From an uncultured Mailhella sp. (lineage in GTDB: Bacteria; Desulfobacterota; Desulfovibrionia; Desulfovibrionales; Desulfovibrionaceae): a stretch of 14,364 bases of DNA. Position 1 is the stretch's first letter; each line of letters opens with the position of its first letter. A program made the translations under genes and the position numbers. The stretch is from contig NZ_CAJJIC010000052.1 of assembly GCF_905187505.1 (NCBI RefSeq), positions 1 through 14,364 of the forward strand, given 5' to 3'. Of the stretch, positions 1 through 6,648 are shown piece after piece. Under the pieces are notes generated by a model. That model was not told where the DNA came from and did not search any database. It was given only the letters and a program-made list of their open reading frames with translations.

Positions 1-76
1 ACCTGCGATCGTCCCTCAGCTCCTTGTCGCCAAGTCCAGCACTGCCGAGCTTGGCAGGTTTGAAATACAGCATCAT
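1..76 (-). CDS. possible 5' end of an unidentified gene cut by the left edge
   Basis: On the minus strand an open frame begins at ATG 76 (an ATG at 73 follows directly) and runs off the window without a stop, giving about 25 codons that start MMLYFKPAKLGSAGLG. A GGAG lies 5 bases before ATG 76, which is why I prefer it to the in-frame ATG at 118, which has no visible ribosome binding site. It lies just downstream of the cstA terminator, as a separate next gene would. The plus strand is also open here (2-136, ending TAA), so the strand is uncertain. I do not recognise the protein. Confidence 0.25.
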   Translation of the reverse strand, partial: MMLYFKPAKLGSAGLGDKELRDDRR

Positions 77-130
77 GCGCTCTCCGGAGAAATGAATTTC
101 GCACTCGTGCGGCACCATGCCGCAAAACAG

Positions 131-170
131 AAATAAAGAAAAGGGGGCCGCCCGTAAAGGCGGCCCCCTT
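131..170 (-). terminator. rho-independent terminator of the cstA-like gene
   Basis: A perfect 12-bp GC-rich stem (141-152 with 159-170) has a 6-base loop. On the minus strand it is followed by the T-rich tail TTCTTTATTT (140-131). It lies about 120 bases beyond the stop at 290. The plus-strand side has no T run, so it acts mainly on minus-strand transcripts. Two weaker hairpins (191-210 and 262-282) lie between the stop and this terminator. Confidence 0.85.
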
Positions 171-289
171 GCGCTCTGAACGGAAGGGGTCGGAACGCCT
201 CGGCGTTCCGTCACCGGATGTTTCTCAAAAGACGACTGTCTCTTTCAGAGTCTTCCGTCATGCCGCTTTCAGGAAAAGCGGCTCCGACG

Positions 290-1738
290 TCAGGCGCGAC
301 GAGCGCGGGTCGCACGCAGGAACAGAGCCAGGAACAGCGCTGCCACGACCACGCCGATCACATAGGAAACGGCGACGGGCAGCTGCACCACGAGGCCGAG
401 GCACTCGGGAGCCATGCAGAAGTAGGTGCTGGACACGGCGCTCATGAAGGTGGCGGGCACGGCGGTGATCCAGAAGTTCTTCTTGTTGAGGAAGAGGTAC
501 ATGGAGGCGGCCCACAGCACGATCATGGCCAGAGTCTGGTTGGTCCAGCTGAAGTAGCGCCACACGACGGTGTAGTCGAGCTGGCTGATGAGCGCACCGG
601 CGCCGAGCAGCGGCACACAGAAGAGGAGACGGTTCTTGTAGCTGGTCTGCGAGACCTTGAACCAGTCGGCCAGCACCAGACGGGCGGAACGGAAGGCCGT
701 GTCGCCGGAGGTGATGGGGCAGGCGATGACGCCGACCATGGCAAGGCCGATGCCTATGCCGCCCATGGTCTTGCTGCACACGTCGTAAATGGCGGCGGAC
801 TGGCCGGCGGCGAGGCTGGCCAGAAGACCGGTGGTCTGTCCGTCGGTGATTTCATAGATGGTGCAGCCGGCGGCGGCCCAGATGAGGGCGATGATGCCTT
901 CGCACACCATGGCGCCGTAGAACACGAAGTGCCCCTGATGTTCGCTCTTCATGCAGCGGGCCATAAGAGGCGACTGCGTGGCGTGGAAGCCGGAAATGGC
1001 GCCGCAGGCCACGGTGATGAACATGAAGGCCCAGATGGGCGTGCCCTTGGGATGCATGTTGGTGAAGTGATCCCAGAGTTCAGGAATCTGATAGGCGGGA
1101 TTCACCACGATGCCGGCGCCCACGCCCACAGCCATGATGATGAGGCAGATGCCGAACACGGGATAAATCTTGCCTATGATCTTATCGATGGAAATGAAGG
1201 TGGCAATGAAGTAGTACACCAGCACGACCGTCAGCCAGAACGAAGCGTTCAGCAGAATGCCGGAAGCGCCGGCTTCACTGCACAGCTTGACGATGAGGCC
1301 GGCAGGACCCACGGCGAACACGGTGCCTACCATGACGAGCAGCACCACCGAGAAGATGCGCATGACGGTCTTCATCGTGGACCCGAGGTAGATGCCGGTG
1401 ATTTCGGATACGGAAGCACCGTTGTTGCGTTCACTGGTCATGCCGGAGAAGAAGTCGTGAACACCGCCGGCAAAAATGGTGCCGAAGGTGATCCACAAAA
1501 ACACGACGGGGCCCCAGAGCGCACCCTGAAGGGCGCCGAAGATGGGTCCGAGACCGGCGATGTTCAGAAGCTGAATGAGAAACAGCTTCCACTGAGGAAG
1601 CACCACATAGTCGACGCCGTCATTGATGACTACGGCGGGAGTCTCCCGGTCGTCCGGACCAAAGGTGTTCTCTACCAACTTGCCGTAGGTAAAGTAACCG
1701 ATGATCAGCAGGGCCAGGCACAGAAAGAAACTTACCAT
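290..1738 (-). CDS. cstA: CstA-family carbon starvation / peptide or pyruvate transporter
   Basis: This 482-residue inner-membrane protein is made mostly of hydrophobic helices. The CstA signature sits near residues 59-109: LNIAGLGPIFGALQGALWGP, followed by a glycine-rich stretch and HDFFSGM, with TSERNNGASVSEI at the end. CstA-family members take up peptides (CstA) or pyruvate (BtsT), probably with protons. At 482 residues it is the short form; Escherichia coli CstA is about 700. I chose ATG 1738 because GAGAGG lies 8 bases upstream and the protein then starts directly in the first helix (MVSFFLCLALLIIGY). In-frame ATGs at 1795 and 1816 would add 19 or 26 residues. It appears to be a single-gene unit with its own promoter and terminator. 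The family is clear; the substrate cannot be told from sequence. Confidence 0.93.
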   Translation of the reverse strand: MVSFFLCLALLIIGYFTYGKLVENTFGPDDRETPAVVINDGVDYVVLPQWKLFLIQLLNIAGLGPIFGALQGALWGPVVFLWITFGTIFAGGVHDFFSGMTSERNNGASVSEITGIYLGSTMKTVMRIFSVVLLVMVGTVFAVGPAGLIVKLCSEAGASGILLNASFWLTVVLVYYFIATFISIDKIIGKIYPVFGICLIIMAVGVGAGIVVNPAYQIPELWDHFTNMHPKGTPIWAFMFITVACGAISGFHATQSPLMARCMKSEHQGHFVFYGAMVCEGIIALIWAAAGCTIYEITDGQTTGLLASLAAGQSAAIYDVCSKTMGGIGIGLAMVGVIACPITSGDTAFRSARLVLADWFKVSQTSYKNRLLFCVPLLGAGALISQLDYTVVWRYFSWTNQTLAMIVLWAASMYLFLNKKNFWITAVPATFMSAVSSTYFCMAPECLGLVVQLPVAVSYVIGVVVAALFLALFLRATRARRA

Positions 1739-1764
1739 ACAAACAACCTCTCGAAGGCCTGCAA

Positions 1765-1792
1765 CTCCTCCGCACCACCAGAGCCGGAGGAG
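1765..1792 (-). promoter_or_regulatory. stem-loop in the cstA-like leader
   Basis: A perfect 8-bp inverted repeat (1765-1772 with 1785-1792) encloses a 12-base loop between the predicted promoter and the start codon. On the transcript the first arm is CTCCTCCG, resembling the 16S anti-Shine-Dalgarno sequence, and the second is CGGAGGAG, a strong Shine-Dalgarno-like sequence about 26 bases before ATG 1738 with no start codon at a suitable distance. It could tune translation. The GGA motifs would also suit a CsrA-type protein, which controls cstA in E. coli; that part is inference. Confidence 0.5.
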
Positions 1793-1802
1793 CATGCAGA
1801 TA

Positions 1803-1832
1803 ATCTTAGATGCCAAGTATTCAACTTGACAA
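1803..1832 (-). promoter_or_regulatory. predicted sigma70-type promoter of the cstA-like gene
   Basis: On the minus strand TTGTCA (1832-1827) is separated by 18 bases from TAAGAT (1808-1803). The expected start of transcription is near 1796, about 58 bases before ATG 1738 and almost on the in-frame ATG at 1795. The match is by eye only. Confidence 0.45.
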
Positions 1833-1945
1833 AATTATGCAAGAAGATACATTGACCGGTCCTTGAGCTTTTTGAGAAAAAAAACTCTAATCGGGCCATA
1901 TTACATATTTTTATTTTCCGGTATTTTTTTAATGCCTGACTGTGC

Positions 1946-1977
1946 CCAAAAGGGCTCTCACTTCACGTCAGAGAGCC
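1946..1977 (-). terminator. weak terminator after the GNAT gene
   Basis: GAGAGCC and GGCTCTC (1971-1977 with 1953-1959) form a 7-bp stem with an 11-base loop, followed on the minus strand by CTTTTGGGC. A second small hairpin, GCCC-AAAA-GGGC (1944-1955), overlaps it. The T tract is short, so termination may be partial. Confidence 0.45.
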
Positions 1978-2053
1978 GAAACAAAAGCCCGCGCACGCAC
2001 GGCGACGGAAAGAACGCCGGACGTTCGCGCTGTCTTCTTCCCAGCAGCCCCCC

Positions 2054-2545
2054 TCATGATTCCCGAAAGGAAAGACGCATCTGATGCCACACGACATTGC
2101 CGTGCGTGGATGAGGAAACTCCTTCGTCCTCAAAGCCGAGAGAGGCATAATAGGGAATGAGTCTTTCCTTGCATGTGAGCACGACGCCCGCCTTTCCCCT
2201 TTTCCTGGCCTCTTCCGTCAGTCTTCTGACAAGGATGGCGGCATAGCCTCTTCTTCGGAACTCGGGAAGCGTGTTGAGCCCGAATATCATCTGCCAGCGG
2301 CCGTCGGCCCGGTGCAGCGAGGCGTCGGCGTACATCTCGTCTCGCAGATCGCGCTCATCCGTGGCCATGCCGTCGATGAAGGCGGCAAGCCGCCCATCCT
2401 CAAACAGCAGCCAGAAACTGTCGGCATAGGCCGCAAGCCTTTCACGAAATTCCTCTTCCGTAGCCGCCTCACCGGCAGGAAAGCAGCGCCGTTCCACCTC
2501 GGCTATGGCCGCAAGATCGGCCATGGTCGCATTTCTTATGAACAT
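2054..2545 (-). CDS. GNAT acetyltransferase, arylalkylamine N-acetyltransferase-like
   Basis: A single-domain cytosolic acetyltransferase of 163 residues that should transfer an acyl group from acetyl-CoA to an amine. It opens with the usual first strand and helix (MFIRNATMADLAAIAEVERR). The acetyl-CoA loop (motif A) is at residues 93-105 with RRRGYA, and LTCKERLIPYYASLGF at 123-138 followed by SSSTHG is typical of AANAT-like members. I chose ATG 2545 because GGGAGG lies just upstream. The longer frame from 2644 adds 33 residues with no family match and a poor ribosome binding site. It lies 138 bases after the radical SAM gene on the same strand with no strong terminator between, so it may be the last gene of that unit. 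The acceptor substrate is unknown. Confidence 0.85.
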   Translation of the reverse strand: MFIRNATMADLAAIAEVERRCFPAGEAATEEEFRERLAAYADSFWLLFEDGRLAAFIDGMATDERDLRDEMYADASLHRADGRWQMIFGLNTLPEFRRRGYAAILVRRLTEEARKRGKAGVVLTCKERLIPYYASLGFEDEGVSSSTHGNVVWHQMRLSFRES

Positions 2546-2683
2546 ACGTCCTCCCGGCTCCCCGAAGCACGGCGAGCCGTCTTTATCATCGTCAGAAGCC
2601 CCGGGCCGCACGCACGGCTCCGCAAACGCCGACGGTATGAACATCCCCGATCCGAAAAGGCCTCCGCCCTTCCCTGCCAGGGA

Positions 2684-3745
2684 CTATTTCGTTTCCTCAT
2701 GCAACGCGCAGGGAGCCTCAAACCGCTTGGCGCAGGAAACGCAGGCAGCCGGAGGATCAGCCGTCTGCACGGCCGCACGAAAGCCTGCGTACTCCGGCAG
2801 GGACCATATGTCCACCGGACTCTGTTCCCGCACGCAGCCGAAAACCGTGCGGTTGGGCTGCGGATTCTCAAGCGGCACGTTCAAGTACACGCAGGGGGAA
2901 ACAAATCCGTCGGCGTCCACGTACAGCGTCCGGTGCGCCCTTTCACGGCAGCACGGCGCGGGCTCCGGCGCAGGAAGCGACGCATAGAAGTCGCGGCCGC
3001 CGGCGCGCACCCTCGCGCCGACCTCTTCAAGCACTGCTCTGGCCGCTTCTATCTTATCCCTTTCATGGGGCGCAAAGGCTTCCTTCGCCATGTCCTTCGA
3101 GGGAATGTAGTCCATGGTGCTGATGACCGCAGCGTGAACGCCCCAGTCTTCCATGAGCTCGGGCAAGCCTCGCACGGCCTCCACGTTTGAGGCAAGCATG
3201 AGGTAGGCCAGATGAATTTCCAGATGCACGGCATTTTTTTCACGGCGGATCTTCTGCAGGATTTTCACGGCGTTCTCCACGCGGAAAAAGGGAACGCCGG
3301 CACGGGCCCGGTTGCTCTGTTCATCCGTGCCCACCAGAGAAAAGGCCACGATGTCCATGCCGCTTGCCACAATGTCTTCCGCAAGCTTCTCGTTCATGAC
3401 CATCCCGCAGGTGGTGGTGGACACGGCACAGCCGGCCCTGCGCGCAAGAGACACGAAGTCCATGAAGTACGGATTGAGAAAAGGCTCTCCCCAGCCCTGC
3501 AGATGCACGCGTCCCGTTCTGGTCATGACAGGCCAGAGCGCGGCAAAGGTCTCGGCCTCCATGTGCCGGCTCTTCCACACGTCCGAACGCGTGGTGTGCG
3601 GGCAGTACACGCACTTTCCCATGCAGCAGGAAGTCACTTCCACCTGCAGACATTCCAGCTCGCGCGGCCGGAGAAAATCACGCAGATCCTGCAGAATTCC
3701 GGGAGCCCGAAACCTTGCGAAAAGCCGTTTGACGTCGGTTGCCAT
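2684..3745 (-). CDS. radical SAM/SPASM domain protein
   Basis: A 353-residue cytosolic iron-sulphur enzyme. The radical SAM cluster motif CX3CX2C is C41, C45, C48 (CMGKCVYC). QGWGEP (83-88) corresponds to the SAM-binding GGEP motif, and STTTCG (109-114) begins the next strand. The C-terminal part carries a SPASM-like set of cysteines (C265, C266, C285, C304, C335, C338, C346) for one or more auxiliary clusters, with the usual VDADGFVSPC context. Radical SAM/SPASM enzymes often modify peptides, but many family members act on other substrates. The start ATG 3745 has AGGAGG 6 bases upstream. It begins 13 bases after the stop of the TraB/GNAT fusion, so the two are almost surely co-transcribed. 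I found no precursor-peptide gene beside it. Function unknown. Confidence 0.9.
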   Translation of the reverse strand: MATDVKRLFARFRAPGILQDLRDFLRPRELECLQVEVTSCCMGKCVYCPHTTRSDVWKSRHMEAETFAALWPVMTRTGRVHLQGWGEPFLNPYFMDFVSLARRAGCAVSTTTCGMVMNEKLAEDIVASGMDIVAFSLVGTDEQSNRARAGVPFFRVENAVKILQKIRREKNAVHLEIHLAYLMLASNVEAVRGLPELMEDWGVHAAVISTMDYIPSKDMAKEAFAPHERDKIEAARAVLEEVGARVRAGGRDFYASLPAPEPAPCCRERAHRTLYVDADGFVSPCVYLNVPLENPQPNRTVFGCVREQSPVDIWSLPEYAGFRAAVQTADPPAACVSCAKRFEAPCALHEETK

Positions 3746-3758
3746 GCTCTTCCTCCTG

Positions 3759-6434
3759 CTAGAGCGTCCAGCTCGTTTCCAGATGCGGCATGAGCTCGAA
3801 GGCTCCCCACTTCTTCTTGAAGAAGGTGATTCCGCCGTCTATGCCGAGCCCGAGATTCAGCACGCTCTGCCCGCGACGCACGGCTTCGTCCGCAAGCGCC
3901 TGCAAAAGCGCGTCGCTCACGCCGGGAGGACAGTCGTCCTGTCGGAAGGCAAACATGTAGAAGGCCGTGCAAAGTGCGCTGTAGTCGCCCACTGCCATGG
4001 CAAGCAGCCTGCCCGAGGCGCTGCGCGCGGCAAAGAGCAGTGCCTCCGGCGATGCCTGCACATATGCCCCCACTCTGCCGAAAATGTGTCTTGTTCCGGG
4101 GGCAAGCGTACGCACCTTGAGGTAGTGGTCCACCAGCACGTCGTGTTCCGGTCCCCAGTCCTCCACGGCCACGACGGCTTCCCTCTGCGCCCGGCGAAGC
4201 ATGTTGCGCAGCTTCTGCCCCGGCGTGTGGGGAAGGTTCACGCACCACCATGCGTCGCTCTCCACCACGGCCCTGTCGGGGGCGGCAGCGGGCACGACGG
4301 GAGAAAGCACCGTGATTCTGCGAAGGTTCGGCATGGCAAGCGCGCAGGCAACAGCCCGCTCCAGTCTCCCGGCATAGGCGGAAGAACGGATGTCGCAGGA
4401 AGACAGCTCATCCTGCGCGGGGAAGGCCACCAGCGTGCAGCTGTCGGCCGTGGTCCAGGCGGCAAAGCCCTCGCACGAACGCAGCGTGCGGCCCGACACC
4501 GCACGCACATAGGAAGGAATCTGTTCCGGCACCACGGCCCTCGCGCCGAGATCGGCAAGTCCCCTGCCGGAAGACGGACCGCGGGACGCCACGACCCGTT
4601 CCGCACGTTCTCCGCCGCCTTCCCTGCGCAGCGCTGACGAGCGCACGTTCTCCGCCGGAGCCTTCTCCCACGCGGGAGCGTCGGGGTTGCCCGGCAGCAC
4701 CACGGAATCGTCCCTCCGAATCCAGGCGGAAAATCTGTGCTTCCACGTCGGCAGCACGCGGGTCACGGTAAAACCGTCCTCTGCCAGCATCTGCCGCAGG
4801 TTGATCATGTGGGCCGAGCCCACGAACACCGCCGTTCCTCCTCTCTCGACGTACGGTCGCATCCTCTCGCGGAAACGCTGATCGCGCACGCTGATGATGG
4901 TGCCCGTACGGGTGGGAAATTCCGCGCTCGTGCCCATCATGCCCATGAGATCTCCCGCAAGATAACGGGAACGGTTGCTCTTCATGAGCTTCGGCCAGAA
5001 GGAACACTCCTTCATGAACCTTACTATGCGCTCCATGGGCGCGGACTCGAGCGAAGCTATCTGCTCGGCCAGACTCTCCATGCCCATGACCGACTTGCCC
5101 ATGTCGAGCGCGACGTCCCACACCTCGAGATCCACGGAGTTGGTCCAGCCGTTGCGCTCGAGATACGACGTCCAGAGCGAGAAGAAAGCGTACCACTGAC
5201 GACTTTCCGCCAGCACGGCGCGCACGTCTATGCGCCGCTCCTGCTGCACGCCGGCAAGCCGTGCAAGAAAACCTTCCGGTCCGTAGACCATGCGTTCAAG
5301 CCGGACGATGTCCTCTTCGGAAAGAAACTGCGCCACCCGCGGCGCATCCGGCTCGGGAGAGCGGCCGATGCGGGCCACCTCGTCCATGCTGTCGGAATCT
5401 ATGGGGCCTTCCAGAAGCACGGTGTCCACGTTCTCAAAAAGCCGCCGCAGGGAATGCTCGAAGGAGTAGCAGAAAAAATGCGCGGAACCGCCTATCCACG
5501 ACGTGCGCCCGTTCTTGTCGAGCCTCCAGAGCATGGCGCAGGGGCGCTGCTGAGGAAGGGAGTCGAAGAACTTCCAGCGCGACATTTCATAGCTGCTCGA
5601 CGAGGAACCTATGCTTATGGCGAGATATGCGGCCATGTCGAAAAAGCTGCCGCCGCCCGAAAGACCTGCGGCAGGCTGCCACACGGCAAGCTCATAGGGC
5701 GCATCCGTCACGCCGCCCCATTTTTTCTTGAAGCGGGTTATGCCCTCGTTCACGCCGAGGCCGAGCAGCACGGTGCTTTTGCCCTCCGCTCGGGCCCGCT
5801 CCAGCATTTCGGCAAAAAGCAGGTCCGGCGCGTGCGGAACGTAATGAGTCTTGGAGTGCGCGCCGAGCACATAACTCACGTGGTCCGGCAGAGAATAGTC
5901 AAGCAGAAGACAGGCCGCAAGCTGCCCTTCGGCGTCCCAGGCGTTGAGCAGCCTGAGGTCGGCCTTTCCGCGGAGAGCCGAGGCCGTGCCGGAATAAAGC
6001 TGGCGTATGCGCGGCGGCAGAGGAATTCGGGAGAGAAATTCCGCCCACAGTCTCCTGTGCTCCGGCGAGAACTCCCGCGTTTCGTCCACCGTGAGGCGTT
6101 CCCTCGCATGACGCACCGGGCCGCGCAGCTTTGCAGGCACCGCAGCCGCGGCGGAAAGCGTATAATACACGTCGCGCTCCTGCACGCAGTCCTTCAGCCT
6201 TTCGGGCATCTGCGGCGCTATGGCGAAGCAGTCGGAAGGCCTGATGCGGCGCAGTGCCTCGTCAAGCGCAGTCTCGAACCTCCGGACGGAAAACTCTCCT
6301 TCCAGCGGATAGCCTATGGCCATGAGCCAGTCGCCGTCCGCGACGAATATGTGACTGTCCAGCTCGAAGGAATGACCTGCCGACAATGCCTCAAGAAGGG
6401 GCCGTGAATGCTCGGGAACGGTGACTGCGGACAT
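3759..6434 (-). CDS. acyltransferase - TraB/GumN - acyltransferase fusion protein
   Basis: An 891-residue protein with no signal peptide or membrane segment. Residues 1-255 form a GNAT/FemAB-like (BioF2-like) domain ending in GLGVNEGITRFKKKWG (225-240). Residues about 265-570 are a TraB/GumN (Tiki-like hydrolase) domain with GGSAH (H319), LLEGP (E342), GMESLAEQI (E453) and FVGSAHM (H542), matching the conserved histidines and acids of that family. A low-complexity linker (about 570-636) leads to a second acyltransferase-like domain ending in GLGIDGGITFFKKKWG (862-877), close to the C-terminus. ATG 6434 was chosen for AAGGAG 6 bases upstream; the 44 extra residues of the longer frame look non-coding. 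It is the first gene of a minus-strand unit with the radical SAM gene. The reaction is unknown: acyl transfer to an amine or peptide combined with metal-dependent hydrolysis is a reasonable inference. Confidence 0.85.
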   Translation of the reverse strand: MSAVTVPEHSRPLLEALSAGHSFELDSHIFVADGDWLMAIGYPLEGEFSVRRFETALDEALRRIRPSDCFAIAPQMPERLKDCVQERDVYYTLSAAAAVPAKLRGPVRHARERLTVDETREFSPEHRRLWAEFLSRIPLPPRIRQLYSGTASALRGKADLRLLNAWDAEGQLAACLLLDYSLPDHVSYVLGAHSKTHYVPHAPDLLFAEMLERARAEGKSTVLLGLGVNEGITRFKKKWGGVTDAPYELAVWQPAAGLSGGGSFFDMAAYLAISIGSSSSSYEMSRWKFFDSLPQQRPCAMLWRLDKNGRTSWIGGSAHFFCYSFEHSLRRLFENVDTVLLEGPIDSDSMDEVARIGRSPEPDAPRVAQFLSEEDIVRLERMVYGPEGFLARLAGVQQERRIDVRAVLAESRQWYAFFSLWTSYLERNGWTNSVDLEVWDVALDMGKSVMGMESLAEQIASLESAPMERIVRFMKECSFWPKLMKSNRSRYLAGDLMGMMGTSAEFPTRTGTIISVRDQRFRERMRPYVERGGTAVFVGSAHMINLRQMLAEDGFTVTRVLPTWKHRFSAWIRRDDSVVLPGNPDAPAWEKAPAENVRSSALRREGGGERAERVVASRGPSSGRGLADLGARAVVPEQIPSYVRAVSGRTLRSCEGFAAWTTADSCTLVAFPAQDELSSCDIRSSAYAGRLERAVACALAMPNLRRITVLSPVVPAAAPDRAVVESDAWWCVNLPHTPGQKLRNMLRRAQREAVVAVEDWGPEHDVLVDHYLKVRTLAPGTRHIFGRVGAYVQASPEALLFAARSASGRLLAMAVGDYSALCTAFYMFAFRQDDCPPGVSDALLQALADEAVRRGQSVLNLGLGIDGGITFFKKKWGAFELMPHLETSWTL

Positions 6435-6461
6435 GAGAGACTCCTTGGCACGCTTGTGAGG

Positions 6462-6490
6462 AATATGCCATATCCACGTCCGACGGTAAA
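6462..6490 (-). promoter_or_regulatory. predicted promoter of the TraB-fusion / radical SAM unit
   Basis: On the minus strand TTTACC (6490-6485) is followed after 17 bases by CATATT (6467-6462), giving a leader of about 20 bases before ATG 6434. The inverted repeat ATATG-C-CATAT-type palindrome at 6463-6473 overlaps the -10 element and could be an operator. Both hexamers match consensus at 4 of 6 positions. Confidence 0.35.
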
Positions 6491-6574
6491 GGAGACCTTG
6501 CCCCGGCCGTCCAGAGCGCCGCTCCGCAAAAGATGCGACGTCGGGAGGGGGCGTTTTCTGCATCATGCCCGGGA

Positions 6575-6601
6575 TTGCCGAAGGAGTCTTTCTGTTATAG
6601 G
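6575..6601 (+). promoter_or_regulatory. possible promoter of the TauE/SafE gene
   Basis: An extended -10 type sequence, TGTTATAGG (6593-6601), is preceded by TTGCCG (6575-6580) at a short 15-base spacing. It lies in the 214-base divergent region between the two strand blocks. The TATA core is nearly symmetric and also reads as TATAAC on the other strand. The evidence is weak. Confidence 0.25.
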
Positions 6602-6648
6602 GTAACCGGATATCCCGTTGTTTCCCTTAAAATTTTTCCGGTACCTTC

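Larger units (their letters stand above)
1739..2053. other. gene-free interval between the GNAT gene and the cstA-like gene
   Basis: This 315-base interval holds no convincing gene. From the GNAT side it contains a weak minus-strand terminator (1946-1977), an AT-rich core (about 1866-1935) with a run of eight A at 1875-1882 and several T runs, and then the predicted promoter and structured leader of the cstA-like gene. The AT tracts just upstream of the promoter could act as an UP element or a site for nucleoid proteins. The plus-strand open frame crossing it overlaps the GNAT gene end and lacks family features. Confidence 0.6.

Noticed and set aside
218..1855. A 545-codon plus-strand open frame over the cstA-like gene
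   Set aside because: It is a His/Gly/Asp-rich antisense shadow of a clear membrane-protein gene and has no family motif.
1863..2084. A 73-codon plus-strand open frame in the AT-rich gap
   Set aside because: It runs into the end of the GNAT gene on the other strand, has no ribosome binding site or recognisable motif, and its composition changes abruptly along its length.
2546..2683. A possible RiPP precursor peptide beside the radical SAM gene
   Set aside because: The only minus-strand frame with a start there is the in-frame N-terminal extension of the GNAT gene, with no leader/core pattern and no good ribosome binding site.
2671..2683. Palindrome TCCCTG-C-CAGGGA as a terminator of the radical SAM gene
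   Set aside because: The one-base loop cannot form a proper hairpin and no T run follows.
4737..6407. A 556-codon plus-strand open frame over the TraB fusion
   Set aside because: Basic, low-complexity antisense translation typical of GC-rich shadows; the minus-strand protein has recognisable domains and a good ribosome binding site.
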